Source: JACKFE01 sp050248735
Lineage (GTDB): Bacteria; Nitrospirota; Nitrospiria; Nitrospirales; UBA8639
NCBI GenBank assembly: GCA_050248735.1
Contig: JBFWRU010000007.1
Span: 62,001-126,000 of the forward strand
DNA: 64,000 nucleotides
Reading direction: 5' to 3'
Shown here: positions 51,871 to 60,871 of the stretch, one piece after another
How the letters are laid out: every line of letters starts with the position of its first letter
Numbering within the stretch: position 1 is the stretch's first letter
Notes under the pieces: generated by a model
Told to the model about the DNA's origin: nothing
What the model saw: only the letters and a program-made list of their open reading frames with translations
Database searches by the model: none
Made by a program: the position numbers and the translations under genes

Positions 51871-52995
51871 ATGGTGCTGAACTCGCTCATTCGTTCATTG
51901 GATATTTTCTCCTCTTTTTTTCGCGGGGTTTCTTTCTGGCTTTTGGGGGGGATGATGGTTTGCGGGCCAGGTCTTCCATCCATCGCTGAAGCATGTCGTC
52001 TTCTGGAGCAGCCTCCGGGCCTTGAGGAGGTGCTTTGGGTTCATTTGGGTGAGGGCTGTTCCGCTGCGGAACGACGGGAGTTGGCCGTCTCCGGGGCAGA
52101 TGTGTTTGCGGCTCTTGAACAAGGGAAGAGTGTGGACCTGCAGGGGGTGGTGGTCACCGGTGATGTTATGTTGGATCGTCTTTCATCTCGACGTGTGGCC
52201 GATCTTCCCATTCTGTCTGCCCAGGTTCAGGAAGAGTTGGCGCAACGCCACTTGGAGAATATCCGGTTTATTCCAGGAAATATCCGGATCAGGGAGTCGC
52301 AATTTGAAAAGGTGCTGGCGACCAATTTGTCCGAAGGAGCATTGCTTATTCTTGGCCAGGTGGATTTGACCGATTCCGTGTTTGTCCAGTCCATGGATTT
52401 GTCAAAAACGATTTTCGTGCAACCGGCCACACTCACGGGAATGCGGGTAGACTTTGAAGCATTTTTTATCGGAGCCCGGTTTATGCAATCCGTGGATTTT
52501 TCGCACGTGTTGTTCGGAACGCATTCCCGGTTTCATAAGGCGGTGTTCGGTGCCCCTGTGACCTTCGCCGGGGTCCAGTTCAAGGGAGTCTCGGAATTCC
52601 TGGAAGTGACCTTCCGGCAGGAAGCCACCTTTTCAAAGGTGGTGTTTGATAGCGGGACGGGATTTTCAGGATCGGTATTTCAGGGGTTGGCTGACTTTTC
52701 GGAAGCGGAATTTACCCATGAGGCCTTTTTTCGATTCTCGGAATTTAAAGACCGGGTCCATTTCAGAGGGACGGATTTCGATAAAACGATAGATTTTTCG
52801 AATGCCCGATTTGCCAAACCGGCCGATTTTTCCGGTGCCTCCTTTGCTGTTCGCCCTGAGCATGCGGGGAGTAATCTCACCCTTCCTGACTTGTCACGAG
52901 CTTGGTGGCAGGACCCCGTTATCCTGCTCGTCATTGCGATCTGTCTGCTGCTTCTGGTTGGTCTTCATTCTCTACGTACAGGGAAAAAGTCTTAA
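51871..52995 (+). CDS. Exported pentapeptide-repeat-like protein with C-terminal anchor
   Basis: The 374-residue protein has a hydrophobic signal-like N-terminus (VSFWLLGGMMVCGPGL) and a C-terminal membrane helix (PVILLVIAICLLLLVGL). Between about 140 and 340 are pentapeptide-like repeats of the phenylalanine-rich type (VTFAGVQFKGVSEFLEVTF, then FSEAEFTHEAFFRFSEF). These would form a right-handed beta-helix in the periplasm, anchored to the inner membrane at the C-terminus. A cysteine in IAEACRLLEQPP follows the signal. The ATG at 51871 is preferred to the adjoining TTG. It is a distant structural relative of the protein at 42641-44797. Confidence 0.8.
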   Translation: MVLNSLIRSLDIFSSFFRGVSFWLLGGMMVCGPGLPSIAEACRLLEQPPGLEEVLWVHLGEGCSAAERRELAVSGADVFAALEQGKSVDLQGVVVTGDVMLDRLSSRRVADLPILSAQVQEELAQRHLENIRFIPGNIRIRESQFEKVLATNLSEGALLILGQVDLTDSVFVQSMDLSKTIFVQPATLTGMRVDFEAFFIGARFMQSVDFSHVLFGTHSRFHKAVFGAPVTFAGVQFKGVSEFLEVTFRQEATFSKVVFDSGTGFSGSVFQGLADFSEAEFTHEAFFRFSEFKDRVHFRGTDFDKTIDFSNARFAKPADFSGASFAVRPEHAGSNLTLPDLSRAWWQDPVILLVIAICLLLLVGLHSLRTGKKS

Positions 52996-53114
52996 AAAGT
53001 CTGGTTTTAATATTTGTAGATACCACTATATTTTGATTTCTTGTTGCGGGTTTCCACAAAAGATGGTATACGTTAAGCATTCCTGTTCAGTTATCCACAG
53101 TTACAGGGGGCCTT

Positions 53115-53939
53115 TTGGACCAGTCATTACCTCTGACCATTTCTGATTTGGACGATGAAGATGTCTATCAGGTGAAGTTAGAGGCCTTTACCGGTCCGAT
53201 GGACCTTCTCCTCCATCTGATCCGCAAACATAAAATCAACATCTATGATATTCCTATCGCGCTTATTGCCCAGCAATATTTGGAATATCTGTCTCTGATG
53301 AAAACCCTGAACTTGTCTCTGGCCGGAGAGTTCTTGGTAATGGCGGCTACCTTATTGCACATTAAGTCACGAATGCTTCTTCCCAAGGAGGAAATCGCCG
53401 AGACCGAAGAGGAAGAAGGACTTGACCCCCGAATTGAGTTGGTGCGCCAATTAGTTGAATACGAACAGTTCAAGGATGCCGCCGCCAGCTTGGTGGGTCG
53501 ACAAAAGATGTGGCAGGAATCGTTTTTGAGAGAGCCTCTACCCCCTCCCATTCAACCGGTGGTCCCTGAGGAGGAGGAATGGATTGGAGAGGATCTTCAA
53601 CTGTTTGACCTTTTGAGTGCGCTGCAGGAGGTGTTGGATCGAACCGCAACGACGAGTTTCGTCGAACTCACCAGAGAGAACTGGACGGTCCAGGAGCGTA
53701 TTCAGACTATCCTTGAACGATTGGAGGTGGAATCGTCTATTCCCTTTGACCAATTGTTTGAACGGCAACTCTCCCGACTGCTCGTTATTACCACCTTTCT
53801 GGCCCTGCTGGAGTTGGTGCGGATGAACCTTGTACGATTATTTCAGGGAGAGTGGTTTGGCCCGATCCATGTCACACGGCGTTTTGTGCCTGCGGGGGTC
53901 GTGGGGAATGAGGAAATTTCTACGGATATGGATCTTTAG
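53115..53939 (+). CDS. scpA: Segregation and condensation protein A
   Basis: This 274-residue ScpA is the kleisin that links SMC with ScpB in the chromosome condensation complex. Family features are VKLEAFTGPMDLLLHLIRKHKINIYDI, then AGEFLVMAATLLHIKSRMLLP and the C-terminal winged helix (TFLALLELVRMNLVRLFQ). The start is the TTG at 53115, supported by the upstream AGGGGG spaced 7 nt away and by the position of the conserved N-terminal motif. The scpB gene follows 63 nt downstream. Confidence 0.96.
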   Translation: MDQSLPLTISDLDDEDVYQVKLEAFTGPMDLLLHLIRKHKINIYDIPIALIAQQYLEYLSLMKTLNLSLAGEFLVMAATLLHIKSRMLLPKEEIAETEEEEGLDPRIELVRQLVEYEQFKDAAASLVGRQKMWQESFLREPLPPPIQPVVPEEEEWIGEDLQLFDLLSALQEVLDRTATTSFVELTRENWTVQERIQTILERLEVESSIPFDQLFERQLSRLLVITTFLALLELVRMNLVRLFQGEWFGPIHVTRRFVPAGVVGNEEISTDMDL

Positions 53940-54002
53940 AACCAGCATGGTTGATGGGCTCTATCCTATAATTGAAAAACGTCAAAGGTAAATGGAGAGC
54001 GG

Positions 54003-54821
54003 ATGAATGGCATGAACGAAAAGGGATGCCTCGTGCACAGCCGGATGGAGGGACAAATGATTACCCAGGAACTCACAACCCGCGAACTTTCCATGGAAGA
54101 TCAAGCTGTGGATATGAATGAAGAACCGAATATCACGGACTCCCCTGTAATGGAGTCATCGGATGCCGACACGGAATCGTCAAAACCGACCGACCTACAA
54201 ACTGCTGAAGAGATTGACCAGGCCGAAGTGAAGGGCGCGCTTGAGGCATTACTGTTTATGTCTCACGAATCTCTGACATTTGAAAAACTGGCTGGGATTT
54301 TGGAAGATGTGCCCAAGCCGTTGCTCAAAACGATCATTCAAAGTTTGCAGGCTGACTACGAGGATAATGGGCGTGGTCTGCAAATTGTGGAAGTGGCTGG
54401 CGGCTTTCAATTCGTCACGCGGCCGGAACATAGTTGGGCTATTAAGCGATTGACCAAGAGCAAGCCCGCGACCAAGCTGTCCCGTTCGGCTTTGGAAACA
54501 CTGGCCATTATTGGGTACAAACAGCCTCTGACCCGTGCGGATATTGAACGAATTCGAGGCGTCGAAACCTCTGGGGTATTGAGAACCCTGTTGGATCAAA
54601 AACTCGTTCGCATTGTCGGGCGACAGGATGTGCCCGGGCGTCCCATTCTGTATGGGACAAGCAAGCAGTTTCTTCAGCGGTTCGGGTTGCGTGACTTGCG
54701 GGATCTGCCGCCTCTGAAAGAATTTAAGGAACTGGGTGATCCGGAGCAGGTTGCCCTGGATATGTTCGTTGATACAGAGTCTTCCAATGAAGGCCCCCAG
54801 GTAAAGGATATGTCTGCGTAG
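54003..54821 (+). CDS. scpB: Segregation and condensation protein B
   Basis: This 272-residue ScpB binds the ScpA kleisin as a dimer of paired winged helices. The core is clear: VKGALEALLFMSHESLTFEKLA, then LQIVEVAGGFQFVTRPEH, SRSALETLAIIGYKQPLTRADIERIRGVE and a closing LPPLKEFKELGD. The first 75 residues are an acidic, low-complexity extension not needed for the fold. An internal ATG at 54057 is a possible later start. It forms an operon with scpA. Confidence 0.95.
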   Translation: MNGMNEKGCLVHSRMEGQMITQELTTRELSMEDQAVDMNEEPNITDSPVMESSDADTESSKPTDLQTAEEIDQAEVKGALEALLFMSHESLTFEKLAGILEDVPKPLLKTIIQSLQADYEDNGRGLQIVEVAGGFQFVTRPEHSWAIKRLTKSKPATKLSRSALETLAIIGYKQPLTRADIERIRGVETSGVLRTLLDQKLVRIVGRQDVPGRPILYGTSKQFLQRFGLRDLRDLPPLKEFKELGDPEQVALDMFVDTESSNEGPQVKDMSA

Positions 54822-55027
54822 CGGAGTTTGAAGTTGTCAGGCTTTCCCTAACGGGGCATGTCCAGTCTGAAGCATTTCCTCATTTTTCTTTTTTCTCCCA
54901 CGCACATATCTGGTTAAGATTCTGATCTGGTGAAAGGGGTTACCTCTAGAAATCTCCTCAACCGCTTGCCTTTCAAATTTTTTTGCTTCCATAGACTCGT
55001 TGGACTCTCATCTCCTCCTCTTCTACA

Positions 55028-57856
55028 ATGTCCATCATGCCGCTCATTCTTCCCGAAAAGCCTGGTGCGTTAACCCGTGACCTGAATAAATTATTGGGTA
55101 ACGGCAAGGTCCGATCGGATTGGGCCACGTTGACCGCGTATTCGGTTGACGCCAGTATCTATAAAATTCCTCCTCAAGTGGTGGCTCTTCCTGAAAGCGA
55201 GGCCGATATCGATGTTGTGGTGGACTATGCCGTGTCACGCGGGATTCCGCTGACACCACGAGCTGCCGGAACGAATTTGACCGGGTCGGCCATTGGATCC
55301 GGGATCATCGTCGATATTTCTAAAATGAATCGTATTGTGGAAGTGAATCCCGAAGAGGCGTGGGCCAGGATTCAGCCGGGCTTAGTGTTGACGGAAATGA
55401 ATAAGCTGTTGGCTCACACCGGTTTGATGTTCGGTCCCGATCCCTCCAGTGGCGATATGTGCAAGTTGGGGGGCATGCTGGCCAATAATTCTTCAGGACC
55501 CCATACCCTCCGATATGGGTCCGTGAAGGAGAATGTGCATCGATTGCGAATACGATTATTGACGGAGGGATGGCTGGATGCGGAACCGGTTGAATTGCAG
55601 AGTTCTCGCTTTAGGGCTCTTCTGGAGCAATATGGGTCCTTACGGACAGTATGGAATGTCATCCAACAGAATCAGGCGCTTATTCAGGAGAAACGCCCGA
55701 GAGTGAGTAAAAATAGTTCCGGCTACAATGTATTTGACGTACAGGAAGCTATGGCCAAGGGACTGTTTGATATTCCGAAGTTGTTTGTGGGCAGTGAGGG
55801 GACTTTGGGGATCATGAGCGAGGCCAAGGTGAATTTGGTGCGACGCCCTGAATCTACCGTGACCGGGCTCATTCACTTCCGGCATTTAGAGGGAATGGGC
55901 GAAGCTGTTCCGTATTTATTGGAACTCCAGCCGAATGCCCTTGAGGTCATGGATGGGAATACCTTGAATTTAATCGGTCGAGGAACCTATGGCATTCCGG
56001 CTGATGCTGCCGCCACTCTTCTTATTGAATTTGATCAAGATGCGCAATCCGGACGGAGTGATCGGCTTCTGGCTATGTGCCGGACCTTTTCGTTGGCCGG
56101 TGATCTCACTATGGCTTCGGATCCGGAGCAACAGGCCCAATTGTGGAAGGCCCGAAAGGCGCTGTATCCCACTTTGTATCGGTTTGACTCACGAAAAAAG
56201 CCGGTTAACTTTGTCGATGATGTGGTTGTTCCCGCGCATCGAACAGCCGAATTAATCCGATATCTTGAAGATTATTTTGGGAAGCAAACGGTACCGGTAG
56301 CGATTTTCGGCCATGTCGGTAATGGGAATGCCCATATTCTACCCTTGCTGGACCTGCAGGATCAGCGGGACTTTTCAACGATGGTTCAGGCACATTGCGA
56401 CATTCATCAGGTTGTGTTGGATCGTTTCCAAGGATCGATTTGCGGAGAACATGGGGATGGGCGGATTCGATCGGAAGTGGTTCGTGCGATGTACGGAGAG
56501 GAACTGTACAATATTTTCGTGCAGGTGAAGCGGGCTTTCGACCCACAGAATCTCATGAATCCAGGGGTGAAATTGAGTGATACGGCGTTTACGGAACATA
56601 TTGATTTTGAGCGCATGGCCAAGCCCTGCGCAACCTGTGCCAAGTGTAATTCTGTTTGTCCGGTGTATGATGTGTTCCAATCGGAGGATATGAGTGCGCG
56701 AGGCTGGTTTGAAATTGTCACCGCCAAGGATTATGAATATCTGAATTCCAAGCGGGTGGTGGAGTCCTGTCTGAATTGCAAATCCTGCCGGACCATTTGT
56801 CCTGCCGGGGTGGATGTGTCCGATTTGATTTTACAGCGGCGTGCAGAGCATCCTAATCCGGTGGCCAAACGAATTTTTTGGTTGCATGCGCATCCCGGGA
56901 TTTTTCACCCATTTCTGAAGATCTTGGCTCGGACGCAGCCCTGGTGGGACCGCCCGTGGTTTCGAAATATTTTTGAAAAATTCTCGCGCTACGGTCTGCG
57001 TGGGCTGGCGGATTCAGCCAGGGTTCCCCACGACATGATTCTTCCTCAGTTGGCTGTCCGACATCTCCGGGATCGATACCCCGAATTGACCAAAATCCCG
57101 TCCAACAAGACGGGAAGGGTCGCCTATTTTCATGGCTGCGCGGCGAATTATTTTGATGATGGCGTGGGAGATGCCGTGTTGACCGTGCTGGCTCAACAGG
57201 GCTTCAAGGTCGACATGCCCCCGCAACGATGTTCAGGCACGCCGATCGAAACCTATGGGTTACGGGATTTGGCGAAGGAAGGGGCCAGAGAAAATCTCGC
57301 GAATCTGGAGGGCTACGATACCGTCGTGACGAGTTGTGCTTCCTGCACGTTGAGTTTGAAAGATTATGACAAACTGTTTCGGGGAGAACCCGAGGAAGCC
57401 TCGGCCCGACGGTTGCAGACACGGGTGAAACATATTTCAGAAATATTGGCTGAGCAGGTTGGTGCCGAATCCCCAAGTCAGAAACGCTCGCGTGCAGGGG
57501 CAGTCATCCGGCAGAAGGTGACCTACCATGGCTCCTGCCATCTTCGTGCGGCCGGAGTGTCACAGGCTCCCAGAAAACTCCTGGCTTCGTTATCTGATGT
57601 GGAGTATGTCGAGATGCAGGATGCTGATCGTTGTGCCGGCGGAGCCGGGACGTTTATGGTCAAAAACTATGAGACGTCACAGGCGATTTTCAAGCGTAAG
57701 CAACGAGCTATTACCGACAGTGGGGCGGAGGTGGTGGCCACGAGTTGTCCTGCCTGTATGATTCAGTTAAAAAATGGCTTGCGGGGTACGGCGGAGGTCA
57801 AGCATATCGCCCAAGTCTGGTTGGACCAGAAGAAAGGTGACCCTGGATCTGCGTAA
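55028..57856 (+). CDS. FAD-linked oxidase/Fe-S fusion (GlcD-GlcF type)
   Basis: This 942-residue protein fuses a glycolate/D-lactate oxidase-like flavoprotein to a Fe-S electron-transfer half. The FAD-binding PCMH domain (about 40-220: TPRAAGTNLTGSAIGSG, then GGMLANNSSGPHTL) is followed by the FAD-linked oxidase C-terminal domain. Two [4Fe-4S] ferredoxin motifs come next (CATCAKCNSVCPVYD, then CLNCKSCRTICP), then CCG-type cysteine-rich domains (CSGTPIE, YHGSCHLRAAG and CAGGAGTF). It probably oxidises a 2-hydroxy acid such as glycolate or D-lactate and passes electrons to the quinone pool. No substrate-specific residue can be named. Confidence 0.93.
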   Translation: MSIMPLILPEKPGALTRDLNKLLGNGKVRSDWATLTAYSVDASIYKIPPQVVALPESEADIDVVVDYAVSRGIPLTPRAAGTNLTGSAIGSGIIVDISKMNRIVEVNPEEAWARIQPGLVLTEMNKLLAHTGLMFGPDPSSGDMCKLGGMLANNSSGPHTLRYGSVKENVHRLRIRLLTEGWLDAEPVELQSSRFRALLEQYGSLRTVWNVIQQNQALIQEKRPRVSKNSSGYNVFDVQEAMAKGLFDIPKLFVGSEGTLGIMSEAKVNLVRRPESTVTGLIHFRHLEGMGEAVPYLLELQPNALEVMDGNTLNLIGRGTYGIPADAAATLLIEFDQDAQSGRSDRLLAMCRTFSLAGDLTMASDPEQQAQLWKARKALYPTLYRFDSRKKPVNFVDDVVVPAHRTAELIRYLEDYFGKQTVPVAIFGHVGNGNAHILPLLDLQDQRDFSTMVQAHCDIHQVVLDRFQGSICGEHGDGRIRSEVVRAMYGEELYNIFVQVKRAFDPQNLMNPGVKLSDTAFTEHIDFERMAKPCATCAKCNSVCPVYDVFQSEDMSARGWFEIVTAKDYEYLNSKRVVESCLNCKSCRTICPAGVDVSDLILQRRAEHPNPVAKRIFWLHAHPGIFHPFLKILARTQPWWDRPWFRNIFEKFSRYGLRGLADSARVPHDMILPQLAVRHLRDRYPELTKIPSNKTGRVAYFHGCAANYFDDGVGDAVLTVLAQQGFKVDMPPQRCSGTPIETYGLRDLAKEGARENLANLEGYDTVVTSCASCTLSLKDYDKLFRGEPEEASARRLQTRVKHISEILAEQVGAESPSQKRSRAGAVIRQKVTYHGSCHLRAAGVSQAPRKLLASLSDVEYVEMQDADRCAGGAGTFMVKNYETSQAIFKRKQRAITDSGAEVVATSCPACMIQLKNGLRGTAEVKHIAQVWLDQKKGDPGSA

Positions 57857-57931
57857 TGTGACAAGCGAACTGAAGCACCCACAGCCTCCCATGATCGGTT
57901 TGTGATTATATTCATTGATGAGGAACATGCG

Positions 57932-58213
57932 ATGGTAAAAGTATTGATTTTTGGCCATGCACTCCGGGATGTAGTTGAAGACCCCGAAGTCGAAATCCTC
58001 TTGGAAGAGCCAACTACTCTCCGAGCCTTGTTGGAAGGGCATCCCGAACAATTCCAGAGCCTTATGCCGTTTTTACAATCTCAACAGTTAATGTTCACCA
58101 TTAACCAGAAAATTTCGACTTGGGAAGCAAAAGTGCAAGTTGGTGATACGGTGAAGATTACACATCAAGGGGGGGATTCCCACGCTGATGGGGCTATGTG
58201 GCACAATCCCTGA
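57932..58213 (+). CDS. MoaD/ThiS-like beta-grasp protein without terminal Gly-Gly
   Basis: I place the start at the ATG at 57932 (RBS GAGGAAC). The 93-residue product has the ubiquitin-like order of MoaD/ThiS: VKVLIFGHALRD, then LLEEPTTLRALLEGHPE, QQLMFTINQK and VGDTVKITHQ. The final Gly-Gly needed for sulfur transfer is not at the C-terminus; a GG occurs in HQGGDSHADGAMWHNP, followed by ten more residues. It may be a carrier that needs trimming, or a non-carrier relative. Confidence 0.75.
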   Translation: MVKVLIFGHALRDVVEDPEVEILLEEPTTLRALLEGHPEQFQSLMPFLQSQQLMFTINQKISTWEAKVQVGDTVKITHQGGDSHADGAMWHNP

Positions 58214-58296
58214 GTGGCGGGGTTTTGTCGAGTGAAAGCCTGTCAGGAGCGTACAGGCGTGGATTAAGGGAATCGGCCGAGTTGGCTTCCTCCCGG

Positions 58297-58506
58297 TTAC
58301 TCTGGTACGGGCGTTAGCGAGTCTTCCTCACATTTCTTACAATTTAAGATTGTCCCCAGAAATTTGGTTCTTCCCTCGGATGTCAGGACCCATGGTCGGT
58401 GAGACAGAGGAGGATTGTGACGAACATGTTGCCCATGTCCACAGGCCAGGTCGGCTACCCAATGTCCTTCATCATCCTGGTGGTATCCAATGATGGCTTG
58501 GTGCAT
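58297..58506 (-). CDS. DUF3565-family protein
   Basis: Residues 1-60 match DUF3565: IIGYHQDDEGHWVADLACGHGQHVRHNPPL, then NCKKCEE. The CGHGQHVRHNPP stretch and a later CxxC suggest a metal-binding role. I start it at the ATG at 58506; the frame begins at a GTG at 58524. Length is normal for the family (about 70). It is in the same direction as the next gene. Confidence 0.85.
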   Translation of the reverse strand: MHQAIIGYHQDDEGHWVADLACGHGQHVRHNPPLSHRPWVLTSEGRTKFLGTILNCKKCEEDSLTPVPE

Positions 58507-58543
58507 GTTCGATTGGTCAAGCACAATAACGTGATTGGTCGAG

Positions 58544-59275
58544 TTAGCGCCCGAAGACGGTCTTTAATAGATCGGTGGCACGGGCCGTGGGATCGGTTCG
58601 AATTTTCTTTTCTTCTTCTCCTAACGTATAAAACAATCCCTCAAGGCTTTTTCCGACTACATAGTTATTGACATCCAATGACGGGCTTTTCACAAAGGGC
58701 AACGATGAATATTGTCCAACAAGTTCATTGTATTGAGAGACGACTCCAACCTGGTTCATTGCCTTTTCGACCTCCGGTTTGAAGGCCGTCGCCAATTGGT
58801 CGCGGGTTTGTTGCTGAAAATAATCGGTCGCTGCGGTATCCCCACCGTTCAGAATCTGTTTGGCATCATCAAAGCTCATATTGGTGATCGCATCTTGAAA
58901 AATAGGTTTGGCCAATGGCGCGGCCTGTTCGGCTGCCCGGTTCATGCTCACGACGAGTTCGTCGACCTGTGGCCCAAAGCCTGCTAGACGCAAGGCCTTA
59001 TCCATCGATTGGAGTTTGCCAGGAAGCAGTATTTTGATCGCCTCGTTTTTGAGATACCCATTCGTGGCCCCTGTGAGTGCAACGGCTTTTTCGGTTCCCA
59101 CGTTAAGTGCTTCCTTCAATCCGGAAACAATTTTCTCATTATCCAGCACTGTGGAATTGAGCAGGGGAACACTTTCCTCCAACCCCTTCAGGAAATCACC
59201 AAATTGAGCATGGGCAGTGAGTGGAAGGCACAATAGAACAAGGCACAGTATGGATCGAATGCCCGTTATCATCAT
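58544..59275 (-). CDS. DUF4197-family exported protein
   Basis: The 243-residue protein has a signal peptide (about 1-23, SILCLVLLCLPLTAHA) followed by the DUF4197 core. That core includes VSGLKEALNVGTEKAVALTG, then GYLKNEAIKILLPGKLQ, FQDAITNMSFDDAKQILNGGDTAATDYF and KSLEGLFYTLGEEEKKIR. It would be periplasmic or outer-membrane associated. The family has no established function. Confidence 0.93.
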   Translation of the reverse strand: MMITGIRSILCLVLLCLPLTAHAQFGDFLKGLEESVPLLNSTVLDNEKIVSGLKEALNVGTEKAVALTGATNGYLKNEAIKILLPGKLQSMDKALRLAGFGPQVDELVVSMNRAAEQAAPLAKPIFQDAITNMSFDDAKQILNGGDTAATDYFQQQTRDQLATAFKPEVEKAMNQVGVVSQYNELVGQYSSLPFVKSPSLDVNNYVVGKSLEGLFYTLGEEEKKIRTDPTARATDLLKTVFGR

Positions 59276-59511
59276 GGTACTCCTCTGTAAAATTTAAAAG
59301 AGGGAATATTGGGCGGAAGAAAAATCAAGGACCGCGGAAGACTCGGGAAGGGGCCCACAAGGAAGAGGAGGAAACGTACAGCCTGGGGAGTAGTCTCCTG
59401 GGGAGGATAGACTGAAGTATATAGCAGTCTCCACATCCTCAGGGTGTATGTATCGGCTCTCCCCTGTGGGTGGTCCCATATCGGCCACCAAAACGGTAGC
59501 AAGGTCCTGAA

Positions 59512-59895
59512 TTAGGCCAAAGGGCTACAGCTCATTCCCGAGCTTTTACCTTTTGAAGAAGCCAACGGCCGCGATAACAAAGGGCGCGTTTTTTTCTTCA
59601 ATTCCTCCCGATTGGGATTCAAGCGATTTTCTAAAATGACCGGATCAATGACCTCTCCACATTGAAGACATCTCTTGGTCAAAATCTCCATTCCTCCGGC
59701 GTCATAATTTACATTCATGCACCAGTGGGAAACCATAAACCCTCCACACCGAGTACAGGTATCTTCATTTTCCAGCATGCGAGAATATAGCAAGCTGGTT
59801 TCTTTTGATTGGCCGGAAAGAGATATTGAAGATCCAGTTTTGGCTGGCTGCTTGGTTCGTGCTGACACTTTCTTCTGTATGTGAAGATTGGACAT
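59512..59895 (-). CDS. Zinc-ribbon protein, paralogue of 9540-9743
   Basis: The 127-residue protein has a Lys/Ser-rich N-terminal half and then a zinc-binding half. CTRCGG and CLQCGE provide two CxxC pairs, followed by VIDPVILENR, which matches the ILDPVIFANR of the protein at 9540-9743. The two differ in that this one has an extra N-terminal region of about 45 residues and a C-terminal tail of about 30. No sigma-54 promoter of comparable quality is seen upstream. Function unknown. Confidence 0.75.
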   Translation of the reverse strand: MSNLHIQKKVSARTKQPAKTGSSISLSGQSKETSLLYSRMLENEDTCTRCGGFMVSHWCMNVNYDAGGMEILTKRCLQCGEVIDPVILENRLNPNREELKKKTRPLLSRPLASSKGKSSGMSCSPLA

Positions 59896-60143
59896 CTGTT
59901 ACTCCTTCAAAGGCGTGCGAGAATTTACGCACTCATCACCATTACTAATAAATGATACTTGATAATGCTAAATAGATATAGCTCTTTGTTGTTAAGTCAA
60001 GATTAACCAAATATTAAAAAAATCTCATAATTGGGGATAACAACGAAAAAAACCGGAGGGAAATGAGAAATCAGCCAGAAATACGCAATATAATCAATTG
60101 CTTTTGTGAACCAAAGGCAAGAGAAATGACTGATTAAATTTGG

Positions 60144-60695
60144 CTATGGCCACCTGAAATGAACAACTGATGTAGATTTTTCAGTAATCTTGATCATTCG
60201 TTCAACGGTTTTCCCATTGGAAGACGTCGCTTTAATTGAGTATACTCCCTTAGGTGCGTCAAGGAACAACCATGGTCCTTGTACTTCTTCGGAAGGAATC
60301 GAAATGGTCGTGCCTCCATCCTGTTTGTGAATTTCAAGGGATACTCCGGCCAGGAAGGCACGATCTCCCTGAACAAAAATTAATTTAAGCGAGTATGGGG
60401 GGTAGGAGAGGCTTCGTTCCTCTTTTCCAATGCCAGCACTGAAGTAGCGAATCCCCTCCTGCTCATACAGAGGGAATATCATTGTCTTTGGGATCGTATC
60501 TCCCTGTAGGGCAATTTCCAGTGTGGAGGTTTGATGAGGGGAAGCGACGGATAAATGAGGAAAGGCCATCACCAGAAAAAAAGTTATGACCGATTTCCAG
60601 ATTCCGGGGTTGAAAGACAACCTAATTTTGCCATAAGCCTTTGAATCCTCCTGTCGGGATTGCTGCTTCCCTTTTCCTGCTTCACAAAATCTCAC
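60144..60695 (-). CDS. Exported hypothetical protein
   Basis: The 183-residue protein has a basic N-terminal stretch, then a hydrophobic signal segment (ITFFLVMAFPHLSVASP) and a mature part dominated by predicted beta strands. The end (GPWLFLDAPKGVYSIKATSSNGKTVERMIKIT, split by a turn) resembles the carboxypeptidase-regulatory-like beta-sandwich seen in secreted proteins. No residue-level function can be assigned. The long N-terminal stretch before the signal suggests that the true start may be further in. Confidence 0.65.
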   Translation of the reverse strand: MRFCEAGKGKQQSRQEDSKAYGKIRLSFNPGIWKSVITFFLVMAFPHLSVASPHQTSTLEIALQGDTIPKTMIFPLYEQEGIRYFSAGIGKEERSLSYPPYSLKLIFVQGDRAFLAGVSLEIHKQDGGTTISIPSEEVQGPWLFLDAPKGVYSIKATSSNGKTVERMIKITEKSTSVVHFRWP

Positions 60696-60871
60696 GTCTC
60701 AAACCCTCCTGAATAATTTTGTTTGAATTTCACAATCAATGGGCTGGCTAAACCCTCTATAGTAGTAACAATAGGTTGACTAAGAATAACGGAATTTTTT
60801 TCCAGGTCAAGGGCCAAGAGCATCATAACCGATTCCGGTGACCTCTTTCATGATATCCATGGGGATGATTC

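Noticed and set aside
60090..60125. A possible sigma-54 promoter upstream of the second zinc-ribbon gene
   Set aside because: The GC and CC pairs are 9 rather than 10 nt apart and the site is about 200 nt upstream of the gene, with no matching palindrome.
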